Shown here: in pieces, positions 34,354-41,810 of the stretch | Position numbering within the stretch: position 1 is the stretch's first letter | Layout of the letters: each line of letters begins with the position of its first letter | Notes under the pieces: generated by a model | The model's database searches: none | Told to the model about the DNA's origin: nothing | The model's input: only the letters and a program-made list of their open reading frames with translations | Translations under genes and position numbers: made by a program | DNA from: Verrucomicrobiota bacterium | GTDB taxonomy: Bacteria; Verrucomicrobiota; Verrucomicrobiia; Methylacidiphilales; JBCCWR01 | Direction of reading: 5' to 3' | DNA length: 64,000 nucleotides | Assembly: GCA_039192515.1 (NCBI GenBank) | Contig: JBCCXA010000016.1 | Coordinates: forward strand, 1-64,000

Positions 34354-35400
34354 ATGCGACAAAAGAAATCTACATTAGATATCCAGCTCACAGCTAGTAT
34401 CCTACGAGCTTTTCACCAAAACCTACCAGAATGGTTTATCCAAAACCGAAGAGATCTTCCCTGGAGAAGAAACCGTAATACTTACACAACTACGGTAAGC
34501 GAACTTATGCTCCAACAAACACAGGTAACTACTGTTATACCCTACTTTAATCGTTGGCTTGAAAAATTCCCTAGTTGGCCTGAACTAGCTCAAGCATCTG
34601 AAGAGAAAGTTCTGAAAGCTTGGGAAGGACTTGGTTATTATCGTCGTGCCAGATTCCTTCATGCGTTAGCAAAAGTAGTCACTTATGAATATAAAGGGAA
34701 ACTACCTAACGATGTTGCAACATTACAAAAACTACCCGGTATAGGACCCTATACAGCAGGCGCTATATCTAGCTTAGCTTATAACCAAAGCTCAGCCATT
34801 TTAGATGGGAACATCGAAAGAGTTTTGTGCCGTGTCTTTAACCTTAGCCTAAATGTCTCTGAATCTAAAAATAAGAAAGCGCTCTTTTCTCTCTCGTCTC
34901 GCTTATTACCACCTGAATCTTCTCCCGAACCTCGTATTTTCAATGAAGCACTAATGGAATTGGGGGCATTGGTTTGTTCGCCCAGGAAGCCTCAATGCCT
35001 CATTTGCCCTCTCCAAGAAATTTGCCAAGCAAAAGATCCAGAAAAAATCCCCGTAAAATCACGAATGAAGACTATCCCGGAAACAATGGTGGTTCCCCTT
35101 GTAGAGAAACAGGGAAAGCTTCTTATTTTAGAGCCCAGCGAAAGTGGTCGCTGGAAAGGATTTCATCGTTTTCCTTTTTACGACCAAAAAGCCTTTTCGT
35201 TAGATGAAAAGTTTGCCACTTTCACTTTCAATATTACTAAGTACAAAATAACAGCTCATTTACACCACGCTCAACTCAACACAGCCCCTAAACCTCAACC
35301 ATTTATATGGCTCTCTCCTGAAGAGTTAACTCAGCTCCCTCTGCCCAACCCACAACGTAAAATCTTAATGCTCTATAAAAACAAAGTCGCCTCTCAATAG
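34354..35400 (+). CDS. mutY: A/G-specific adenine glycosylase
   Basis: About 348 residues. HhH-GPD domain with MLQQTQVTTVIPYFNRWL, LPGIGPYTAGAISSLAY and the catalytic Asp in AILDGNIERVLCR, then the iron-sulfur loop C-x6-C-x2-C-x5-C (CSPRKPQCLICPLQEIC), and a C-terminal NUDIX-like domain that reads 8-oxoG (VPLVEKQGKLLILEP ... GRWKGFHRFP). It removes A mispaired with 8-oxoG. ATG 34354 is used; the frame is open to 34276, but that lies inside the divergent rnhC gene. Confidence 0.95.
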   Translation: MRQKKSTLDIQLTASILRAFHQNLPEWFIQNRRDLPWRRNRNTYTTTVSELMLQQTQVTTVIPYFNRWLEKFPSWPELAQASEEKVLKAWEGLGYYRRARFLHALAKVVTYEYKGKLPNDVATLQKLPGIGPYTAGAISSLAYNQSSAILDGNIERVLCRVFNLSLNVSESKNKKALFSLSSRLLPPESSPEPRIFNEALMELGALVCSPRKPQCLICPLQEICQAKDPEKIPVKSRMKTIPETMVVPLVEKQGKLLILEPSESGRWKGFHRFPFYDQKAFSLDEKFATFTFNITKYKITAHLHHAQLNTAPKPQPFIWLSPEELTQLPLPNPQRKILMLYKNKVASQ

Positions 35401-35470
35401 TTCAAAAAACCTTAGAAATTCTAGAAGTTGTTTGAAAACTTTGCCATGTCCTCAGGGAAACTGATTAGGA

Positions 35471-35842
35471 TTACCCTGCTAGTGGCTGAGCTAGTGCTTG
35501 CCAAATCTTAGATTTTTTAGACTTCTTGAGTTCCTCAAGCTCTGCAGCTTGTTCTGCCGTTAGTGTTGCTTTGATAGCGGCAGATCGCTCCAAAATTAGC
35601 TTGCGTATTTTTAATTTTCTTCCAGTGACATCAGGAACCTCTTGTATTTTCTTATAGGTATCTTCGTAAATACCTTTTACTTTTTCCCTTTGCTCGTCTG
35701 TAAGCTCAAGTTCATCGGCTAACACTTTTAGCCTTTTTTCAATTTCCTTACTTTCAGCAGTCTCTTCAGCATAAGAAATAACTGTATGCGTTAGAAAAAG
35801 CGCTCCTATTATTAGTGTCATCTTTAATGTAATATCTTTCAT
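35471..35842 (-). CDS. Small secreted Spy/CpxP-like helical protein
   Basis: 123 residues with a signal peptide (KMTLIIGALFLTHTVISYAEE) and a highly charged helical mature part. LELTDEQREKVKGIYEDTYKKI and ATLTAEQAAELEELKK each contain an LTxxQ-like motif, as in Spy/CpxP-type periplasmic chaperones. Its role as a stress chaperone is inferred from the repeat pattern alone. It stands alone, convergent with mutY. Confidence 0.65.
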   Translation of the reverse strand: MKDITLKMTLIIGALFLTHTVISYAEETAESKEIEKRLKVLADELELTDEQREKVKGIYEDTYKKIQEVPDVTGRKLKIRKLILERSAAIKATLTAEQAAELEELKKSKKSKIWQALAQPLAG

Positions 35843-36058
35843 AAGGCTTGGTACATACTTTCCGTAAGAGTTAATTTTTTACATAAGCTTAAGGCTATAC
35901 AGTAGTATAGTGTATCTAATTGGTTCCTAATTCCTAGTGAATTTTTACTATGCTGTTTGCTAAAGGTGAGTTAGACATAAAAGCATTAAGCATGATTACT
36001 GGTTTTACTTGTTATTTGTTTGCTTATTGATTCTCAATAGATTCCTCTTGCTTTATTC

Positions 36059-37279
36059 TTAAACAGAACGAGTCTCTAGCATCGCTTGCCCAAGGATTTG
36101 AGTATTTTTATCTGCCATAAAGTTTTTTTCTACCCACGCCCTACCATTAGCACCTAATAGGTCACACAATTCCTTATCATTGGCTAAGCGGTCTACTGCT
36201 TCCGCAATTTGAATTGGCTGCGTCGGATCTACAGTGAGACCTGTGATCTCATGTTCAATCACTTCTAAAACCCCATCGGTCATGGACCCAATCACAGCTA
36301 GTTGATGACTTAATGCTTCAGGAATAACATTGGGAATACCATCTCTATCCCCCTGTTGATCCACAACTCCACTGTGAATGAAAATATGAGACTTTGCATA
36401 AGTGCTTTGAACTTCTTCAGGCTTCATAGCACCGGGAAAATGAACACTGTCTTCTAATTGGTATTTTTCGCGTAACGCCTCTAGACTACTCCTTAGAGGG
36501 CCTTCACCAATAATAACTAAGTCAAAAGAAATACTGCGCTCTTTTAAAATCTTACAAGCCTCAAGCTGATATACTTGTCCTTTCTTCTGCACTAATCTGC
36601 CAACACTAACTAGTCGTATTACCTCACTCTGTCTATTGCGATGATTGTTAGCATCGGGAAGCTTCGGCAATCCTCTCCTGGCTAAGACTACCTTCAAATC
36701 GTTGCGCGCCGTCATTTTTTTCAAATAACGCTCATTGGACTCCGTCGTCGTATGAACAAACGCACAGGAACTTAACTTATCCTTGAGAAAAGGATCTCCA
36801 CCGAAGCGATAGATATCATAAGCATGACCTCCAAAGCTGAAAGGAATCTTACTGAGTGATCCCATAATAGCGGCTGCAGTCGCCGGACCCGTGGCCCAGG
36901 CTCCATGAGCTAACAGATACCCACCAGTGCGTAATTGGTCTACATGATTAATAGCACAAACCAAGCCTAATAAACTATGGAACCACGCGTCTACACCTAC
37001 AAATTTTCGTCCAAAAAATAATCGCATCCCATAGGAGAAAAGCGCTGGCTGGCGCAACCATTCCTTAAAAAACTTAAACGGGAAAAGCACTAAATCTAAG
37101 ACATTGCCATAGTGCACAAGATGTCCATGGGGAGGAGTAGACTTGCGCATAAATTTCGGCAAGCAAAATAATGGATATATCTCCACTTGAATCCCCTGGC
37201 TCATGAGACCAGATACTTCTCGTTGGATAAAAGTTTGAGAAAGCGTGGGATACCTATAGACAAAGTAGGCTATTTTCAT
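36059..37279 (-). CDS. Glycosyltransferase, GT4-like
   Basis: A 406-residue GT-B glycosyltransferase. The N-terminus MKIAYFVYRYPTLSQTFIQREV is typical of polysaccharide GT4 enzymes. The C-terminal half has RLVSVGRLVQKKGQVYQLEA, LVIIGEGPLRSSLEAL and the E-x7-E-like donor site in GIPNVIPEALSHQLAVIGS. It probably adds a sugar to an exopolysaccharide or envelope glycan on the cytoplasmic side. It is downstream of the NusG-like and GbsR-type genes on the same strand (42 bp gap), suggesting coordinated control. Confidence 0.88.
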   Translation of the reverse strand: MKIAYFVYRYPTLSQTFIQREVSGLMSQGIQVEIYPLFCLPKFMRKSTPPHGHLVHYGNVLDLVLFPFKFFKEWLRQPALFSYGMRLFFGRKFVGVDAWFHSLLGLVCAINHVDQLRTGGYLLAHGAWATGPATAAAIMGSLSKIPFSFGGHAYDIYRFGGDPFLKDKLSSCAFVHTTTESNERYLKKMTARNDLKVVLARRGLPKLPDANNHRNRQSEVIRLVSVGRLVQKKGQVYQLEACKILKERSISFDLVIIGEGPLRSSLEALREKYQLEDSVHFPGAMKPEEVQSTYAKSHIFIHSGVVDQQGDRDGIPNVIPEALSHQLAVIGSMTDGVLEVIEHEITGLTVDPTQPIQIAEAVDRLANDKELCDLLGANGRAWVEKNFMADKNTQILGQAMLETRSV

Positions 37280-37321
37280 AGAAAACTAGAGATCATACAA
37301 AAAATACATGCCCTATGCTCA

Positions 37322-37876
37322 TCAATCTGCCAACGGATGAGCAACATCGCGCAACAACGCACTTCTCTTGACCAAAACTTCTGTTTTCTGGCCTAAAAGA
37401 TCGATCAAAATTTTTACCCTATCTTTTGCAGGCATCACTTGCTTGACTAAAGCACTGACCCCATGGAAAGGACCCTCTGTCACCACAACTTGATCACCTT
37501 CACCTAGAATATCTTCCACTTCAATGACTTCGTTATCCACTGTGTAATGCTTGAGTTCACAAATAATTGATTCATCTACAACTGCATACTTTCCACCGAA
37601 CCTCAATACAGAACTCACTCCATGGGCTGATCGAATCATAGGAATCATTTCCGGTGTTACTCGAGCAAAGAAATAACGAGGAAAGAGAGGCTCAGTCACC
37701 CAAACAACCTTTGAACGCACCAGTTTTTTAAAACGAATTTTAGGCAGAAAATTTTCAACGCCATATTGCTTAGCCATACATGCAACACTGATCATTTCAT
37801 GTTTAGGCTGGGACTGAAGACAAAGCCACTGGGCATTATCGCCCTCTTTTCTATCTTCAAGTAATGGTAAAATCAT
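37322..37876 (-). CDS. NusG/RfaH-like antitermination protein
   Basis: 184 residues. NGN domain: AQWLCLQSQPKHEMISVACMAK at the start (the WYxxxxxP-type NusG opening), then LFPRYFFARVTPEMIPMIRSAHGVSSVLRFGG. KOW domain: LGEGDQVVVTEGPFHGVSALV near residues 123-143. This is the specialised paralogue type (RfaH/UpxY/LoaP) that promotes elongation through long polysaccharide operons, rather than housekeeping NusG, because it lies between a GbsR-type regulator (24 bp) and a glycosyltransferase. Confidence 0.87.
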   Translation of the reverse strand: MILPLLEDRKEGDNAQWLCLQSQPKHEMISVACMAKQYGVENFLPKIRFKKLVRSKVVWVTEPLFPRYFFARVTPEMIPMIRSAHGVSSVLRFGGKYAVVDESIICELKHYTVDNEVIEVEDILGEGDQVVVTEGPFHGVSALVKQVMPAKDRVKILIDLLGQKTEVLVKRSALLRDVAHPLAD

Positions 37877-37899
37877 GAGCTACAACTCTATTAATGCAT

Positions 37900-38430
37900 T
37901 CAAGGGCCTATTAAAAAACTGTTCAAAGCAGGAACTGCTTCTGATGTTTTTTTGCGCCAGCGATTGAGTTTATCTAATCGATTTTGGATAAACTCTTTTT
38001 TGTCCTTTGAAAAATTCTCGCCTGCTACCTCTAGGGTAGCCAATCTTTGGCCCAAATCATCTACACCTGGAGCAACCCTCTCTTTTAAAAAACCGGAAAC
38101 CAAATGACTTAAATTTGTCTCAGCTTGAAAATAATCTCTTCTTTCCCCTGCAACATATACCGTTTTGATCGCCCCTATTGTCCTCAATTCCTTGAGCCCT
38201 TGACTTGTTGCTCCCTTGCTTAATTTTAACCGTAAGATGAGATCATCCATAGATAAGGGCTCCTGGGAGATGAATAGCAACCCATAGAGCTCTCCAACTG
38301 ATTTTGGTAAGCCTATAAACTTCACTATGCTAACGCAGATATCAAGCATCTGAACTTCTGTTTCAGATAGGGTCTCCTCATTCGAACCCTTTGGACTGTT
38401 GATACTATTTTGTGTCGCCGTAGCCATCAT
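37900..38430 (-). CDS. GbsR/MarR-type transcriptional regulator
   Basis: 176 residues with a winged helix-turn-helix in the middle: GELYGLLFISQEPLSMDDLILRL then LSKGATSQGLKELRTIGAIK, the recognition-helix block typical of the GbsR subgroup, and a wing segment VYVAGERRDYFQ. The C-terminal helices probably dimerise. A perfect 17+17 bp palindrome ends 16 bp before its start codon and is a likely operator, implying autoregulation and control of the downstream NusG-like and glycosyltransferase genes. Confidence 0.87.
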   Translation of the reverse strand: MMATATQNSINSPKGSNEETLSETEVQMLDICVSIVKFIGLPKSVGELYGLLFISQEPLSMDDLILRLKLSKGATSQGLKELRTIGAIKTVYVAGERRDYFQAETNLSHLVSGFLKERVAPGVDDLGQRLATLEVAGENFSKDKKEFIQNRLDKLNRWRKKTSEAVPALNSFLIGP

Positions 38431-38445
38431 TTGTTAAAGTAGAAT

Positions 38446-38487
38446 AAAATTCATTTTGTTCAATAAAAAATGAACAAAATGAATTTT
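38446..38487 (-). promoter_or_regulatory. Large perfect palindrome before GbsR-type gene
   Basis: AAAATTCATTTTGTTCA (38446-38462) is perfectly repeated in inverted form as TGAACAAAATGAATTTT (38471-38487) around an 8-bp A-rich centre. It lies 16 bp upstream of the regulator ATG, overlapping the expected promoter or leader. An operator for the adjacent GbsR/MarR protein is the simplest reading. Its A/T flanks could also let it act as a bidirectional hairpin. Confidence 0.75.
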
Positions 38488-38546
38488 GCCCTTAATTCTC
38501 ATTAACGATGAAACGCTTCCGCCTGTGATTTGGTAAGGGAGATCAG

Positions 38547-39116
38547 CTATTTAGAGAAGATCTTTTTAAAAATACCTTTACTTTTCACTTCTTGAGTGAG
38601 TTTATCTGCTTTGATTGGAGCCGGTCCGCCTTCTGATCGTATACTTGGGTTTTGTTGAAGCACTCTTTTTCTGGTAATTACGTCATCGGCCAAACGTAAA
38701 CGGTGACTTAGAATCTGACACATACCCACCATCAACATACTGGCTGCTTGAGGAATCTGATCAAAGAAATCTTGTAGCGCGAAAGCATCTAGATGCCATA
38801 GCACTACTGTATCAATGACTTTAATGCTGGCTGAAGCAGGCCCAGGCTCAAAAACGCTTAACTCGCCAAAGCAATCACCCTTCTCTAGAAAGCCAAGAGA
38901 GATTTGCTCGCCGGCATAGTCGAGAAGGACCTCTACCTTACCGGCAACAATAAAATAGAGTTTCTTTTGCTCTTCCCCTTGCTTGATAAGTATTTCATTG
39001 GCGGCAAACTCTCCAAAAACTCCATAGAACTTCAGTGCCTCGAGATGCTCAGGTTTGATATGGCTTAATATTCCTACAGGTTGTAAATCAGCAAAGACTT
39101 CTCCTTCAGACACCAT
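38547..39116 (-). CDS. Cyclic nucleotide-binding domain protein, no HTH
   Basis: 189 residues. Residues 15-130 are a CRP-type cNMP-binding beta-roll: NEILIKQGEEQKKLYFIVAGKVEVLL, LEKGDCFGELSVFEPGPASASI (the phosphate-binding cassette GE-L ... A-S is partly kept, with no classic Arg). A Lys-rich tail follows (KADKLTQEVKSKGIFKKIF). No DNA-binding helix-turn-helix is present, so it is probably a signalling or regulatory adaptor rather than a transcription factor. It is 57 bp downstream of the exbD gene on the same strand. Confidence 0.85.
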   Translation of the reverse strand: MVSEGEVFADLQPVGILSHIKPEHLEALKFYGVFGEFAANEILIKQGEEQKKLYFIVAGKVEVLLDYAGEQISLGFLEKGDCFGELSVFEPGPASASIKVIDTVVLWHLDAFALQDFFDQIPQAASMLMVGMCQILSHRLRLADDVITRKRVLQQNPSIRSEGGPAPIKADKLTQEVKSKGIFKKIFSK

Positions 39117-39172
39117 TGCACTCCCTGTTGACTTTTACGCAGCAAAACATACTCAACAGTTATTTAAAACTA

Positions 39173-39604
39173 CTAGCCTCCAAAAGAAAGCTTTTTCACT
39201 TTTGCGTAAGTGCATGCGTTAAGAACATCAATAACACGTTGATGTTTAGCATCAGGATCAGGTCGTATAACCACAGATTGATCGGAATCAACTTCAACTA
39301 ATCTTTTCAGTCGGTCTTTAAGACTTGCCAGCTCAGTATCCTCTGGCTCACCTATGGGATTTTTATTAAAACTGACAGAGCCATCTTTATAAATGAGTAT
39401 GTTAACAGGTGGATTTAAAACTTTCTGTTCGGTCTTCACTTTCTCCGAATTCGTAGGAACTTGAACACCGAGCTCATTTTCGACAATCTTTTCGCCGGCA
39501 GCTACTGTAAATGCCGCCAAAAGAACAAACATAAGATTCACCATCGGCGCAATCTGTAAGCCTATATCTGGCTCAACATCAGGTTTGAATGCCTTCTTTG
39601 CCAT
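39173..39604 (-). CDS. ExbD/TolR-type biopolymer transport protein (second copy)
   Basis: 143 residues: a cytoplasmic N-terminus, one membrane helix (about 18-38, LQIAPMVNLMFVLLAAFTVAAG) and a periplasmic domain with SVVIRPDPDAKHQRVIDVLNAC. The Asp normally found in the ExbD/TolR membrane helix (consensus PLID/MVDVM) is replaced: the sequence reads PMVNLMFVLL, with Asn at that position, so this copy may be proton-inactive and work with the other ExbD. It lies 4 bp after the first exbD. Confidence 0.82.
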   Translation of the reverse strand: MAKKAFKPDVEPDIGLQIAPMVNLMFVLLAAFTVAAGEKIVENELGVQVPTNSEKVKTEQKVLNPPVNILIYKDGSVSFNKNPIGEPEDTELASLKDRLKRLVEVDSDQSVVIRPDPDAKHQRVIDVLNACTYAKVKKLSFGG

Positions 39605-39608
39605 ATTT

Positions 39609-40064
39609 TTACTTATTCTCCTGGGTTGAGAACGTCACATTGATGATACCCACTGATCCGCAAACTTTCATAATATCTCTAACCATCCGGTAGGGAACAT
39701 CCCCACTTGCGCGCACGAGAACGCGGTAAGTCGCGACGTCGACACCTAGATCATTTGCAATATCCATACTCTGGATTAATTGAGCTTTAATATCTTCGGG
39801 CTCTTCGTATTTAGCATCACCTATCTGTATGGTGTTATTGCCTAAGAGGTTGTAAACATTAATAATCGTCTCACCAGGTGATTTTTGAGGATCCAAAGCA
39901 TCTACAGCCTTTGGCAAACTAACTTCAGCTACTTGCTGCATAATCTCCATATTAGCGGTGGCTACGAAGAAAATAAGTAAACACATCAATACATCACACA
40001 TCGTGGATATCTGAAACTCTGGATCTTGCTCCTGTTCCTCAAACTGTGATGCTCGACGCGCCAT
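39609..40064 (-). CDS. exbD: ExbD/TolR-type biopolymer transport protein (first copy)
   Basis: About 151 residues starting MARRASQFEEQEQ. The membrane helix FQISTMCDVLMCLLIFFVATA keeps the proton-carrying Asp (MCDVLM). The periplasmic domain ends with VLVRASGDVPYRMVRDIMKVC, the ExbD/TolR fold. The frame is open to 40202, but the extension overlaps exbB and has no family match, so ATG 40064 is used. It sits 34 bp after exbB and would form the ExbB5-ExbD2 energising motor. Confidence 0.88.
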   Translation of the reverse strand: MARRASQFEEQEQDPEFQISTMCDVLMCLLIFFVATANMEIMQQVAEVSLPKAVDALDPQKSPGETIINVYNLLGNNTIQIGDAKYEEPEDIKAQLIQSMDIANDLGVDVATYRVLVRASGDVPYRMVRDIMKVCGSVGIINVTFSTQENK

Positions 40065-40098
40065 AACCAACGATGTTAAAAAAAGATAAAAATATGCA

Positions 40099-40953
40099 TT
40101 AGTAGGGTGCTGGTGCACCAGGAGGTCCCGGCTGAGGTGGATAACCTCCTCCCATTGGAGCAGCATCCATAGGTATTTGTTGAGGACCAACCTGCACCCC
40201 AAAGAGCTGATCGATAGGTATGTCCTCTACAAGTAAATTTGCTTCCGTATCCGCGCTTGCCAAATACTTATTACCCTCTGTCCTAAGCACATAATATAGT
40301 AAAAAGGCTGGAATCCCTACTACCAGTCCGCCGGCAGTTGTCACCAATGCCTCTGAGATAGCAGCTGAAAGTGGCCCAAATTCTGAAGCACCTTTTTCGG
40401 CCAATACTTTAAATGCCTTGATCATACCAGTTACTGTTCCAAACAGACCAAACATGGGAGCAACAACACCAACTACCGAAAGGTAGTTCAGATTCGATTT
40501 AATTCTGGCTCCTTCTTTTATGGATGCATCTGCCAATGCATTTTCAAAATTTTCACGACCTTTACCGACTCTTTCCAGTGCAGAGCCAATAACCTTTGAT
40601 AAAAAGCATGGGTTCGCCTGGCAAATATCCCATGCCTGCTGGTAATTACCTGCCGTAATGGAATCTCTTAACAGCGCGACTAAAGCAACAGGTGCTAGCT
40701 TAGATTTCCGTATCTTCAAAAATCCTTCTACGGTAAAGGTCAAAACCAACACCGACAGGATGAGCAGAAAGTACATAGTAATACCACCTGCGAAGAAAAC
40801 GTCTAAAAAAGTTTCATCCTTCTTGATTTCATCTGCTCCTGGTTCCTGACCGTGACTCATTGAGGTCAAAAGTATTAAAGTGATCATGGGAAGCGTGAAA
40901 TACACAAAATGAAACCCACGTTGGACTAGATATTTTTTCGAGTTATTATTCAT
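40099..40953 (-). CDS. exbB: MotA/TolQ/ExbB proton channel protein
   Basis: 284 residues with an N-terminal signal/hydrophobic segment (15-34), then a first membrane helix (54-76), a cytoplasmic region, and the conserved TolQ/ExbB double helix LSVVGVVAPMFGLFGTVTGMIKAF ... ALVTTAGGLVVGIPAFLLYY. The C-terminal Pro/Gly-rich tail (GGGYPPQPGPPGAPAPY) is an extra unstructured extension. With the ExbD pair it couples proton flow to outer-membrane work, either TonB-like transport or Tol-like envelope constriction. Confidence 0.93.
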   Translation of the reverse strand: MNNNSKKYLVQRGFHFVYFTLPMITLILLTSMSHGQEPGADEIKKDETFLDVFFAGGITMYFLLILSVLVLTFTVEGFLKIRKSKLAPVALVALLRDSITAGNYQQAWDICQANPCFLSKVIGSALERVGKGRENFENALADASIKEGARIKSNLNYLSVVGVVAPMFGLFGTVTGMIKAFKVLAEKGASEFGPLSAAISEALVTTAGGLVVGIPAFLLYYVLRTEGNKYLASADTEANLLVEDIPIDQLFGVQVGPQQIPMDAAPMGGGYPPQPGPPGAPAPY

Positions 40954-40994
40954 ATAATATTATTTAGATGTTAGGTAATGTAGATATTTTTTAC

Positions 40995-41756
40995 CTAATT
41001 AACAGTTAAATCTTTGTTATCCTTTCTTAGAAGGTCGGCTCTTTTTTGAGCCGCCTGAGCTCTTGACTGAGGCTTGCTGTAGATTAGCGCCACTTTCAAG
41101 TAACTTTCCAGGGCATCCGCTTTCTGTCCTTTCTTTTCTTGTATCTGCGCCCTTTGGAATGTTAATGAACTCAACAAACGTGTCTTTGACTCATCAGGTA
41201 TGGGCTCATCCTTAGGAGTGTTTTCCTGAATAAGCTTTTCGGTAAGAATTGCTGCCTTCTCCAAATCTCCCTTAACGAAAGCTAATCTCGCAGTAACTAC
41301 ATTACCCTGTACTTCATATTCCGAACCCCTGTAGAGGCTAAGAATTTGCTCTGCTAATTGCTCCGCCTTAAAAGTCTTGCCCTTTTTAGCATAGGACTCT
41401 GCCAAATAAACTGCGGCATCAGCAACCCAGCCCACTTCCAAACCAATGTATTTATCTACCAAAGGTTTGAGAATCTTAATAGCTTTGTTTTCATCTCCGG
41501 AGGCAGCCGCATCTGCCCCCTCATGGTAAGAAGGACGTTCCTCCATGATAACCCGCTCAATCGTGTCCAATGGATAAGGTATAGTTCCTGCCGCTAACTT
41601 AACCAAGACTTTACCATCTTTAATTTCCTGAATTTCTCCTTTGACGGGATCGCCTTTTTTTAGAAAAATCTGATCTTCAGCCCAAGAGTTTAAATTGGAA
41701 CAAGCAATAACAATCCATGAGCAAAAAATTAAACGAAAATTAAAACCAATTGCCAT
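40995..41756 (-). CDS. Secreted TPR-type protein upstream of exbB
   Basis: 253 residues with a signal peptide (IFCSWIVIACSNLNSWAED). The first mature part (DQIFLKKGDPVKGEIQEIKDGKVLVKL) is a small beta-barrel-like domain, followed by TPR-like helices (DENKAIKILKPLVDKYIG, YLAESYAKKGKTFKAEQLAEQIL, QKADALESYLKVALIYSKP). It is 42 bp upstream of exbB on the same strand and probably belongs to that envelope complex, in the place where YbgF/CpoB-like TPR proteins accompany Tol-Pal genes. Confidence 0.8.
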   Translation of the reverse strand: MAIGFNFRLIFCSWIVIACSNLNSWAEDQIFLKKGDPVKGEIQEIKDGKVLVKLAAGTIPYPLDTIERVIMEERPSYHEGADAAASGDENKAIKILKPLVDKYIGLEVGWVADAAVYLAESYAKKGKTFKAEQLAEQILSLYRGSEYEVQGNVVTARLAFVKGDLEKAAILTEKLIQENTPKDEPIPDESKTRLLSSLTFQRAQIQEKKGQKADALESYLKVALIYSKPQSRAQAAQKRADLLRKDNKDLTVN

Positions 41757-41810
41757 AATCTATATAGAGTGTTTTGCCTAATTAACATAATATAACAAGA
41801 AAATTAATAT

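Noticed and set aside
40065-40202. Longer ExbD start at 40202
   Set aside because: The extension overlaps exbB coding sequence and lacks any ExbD-like feature.
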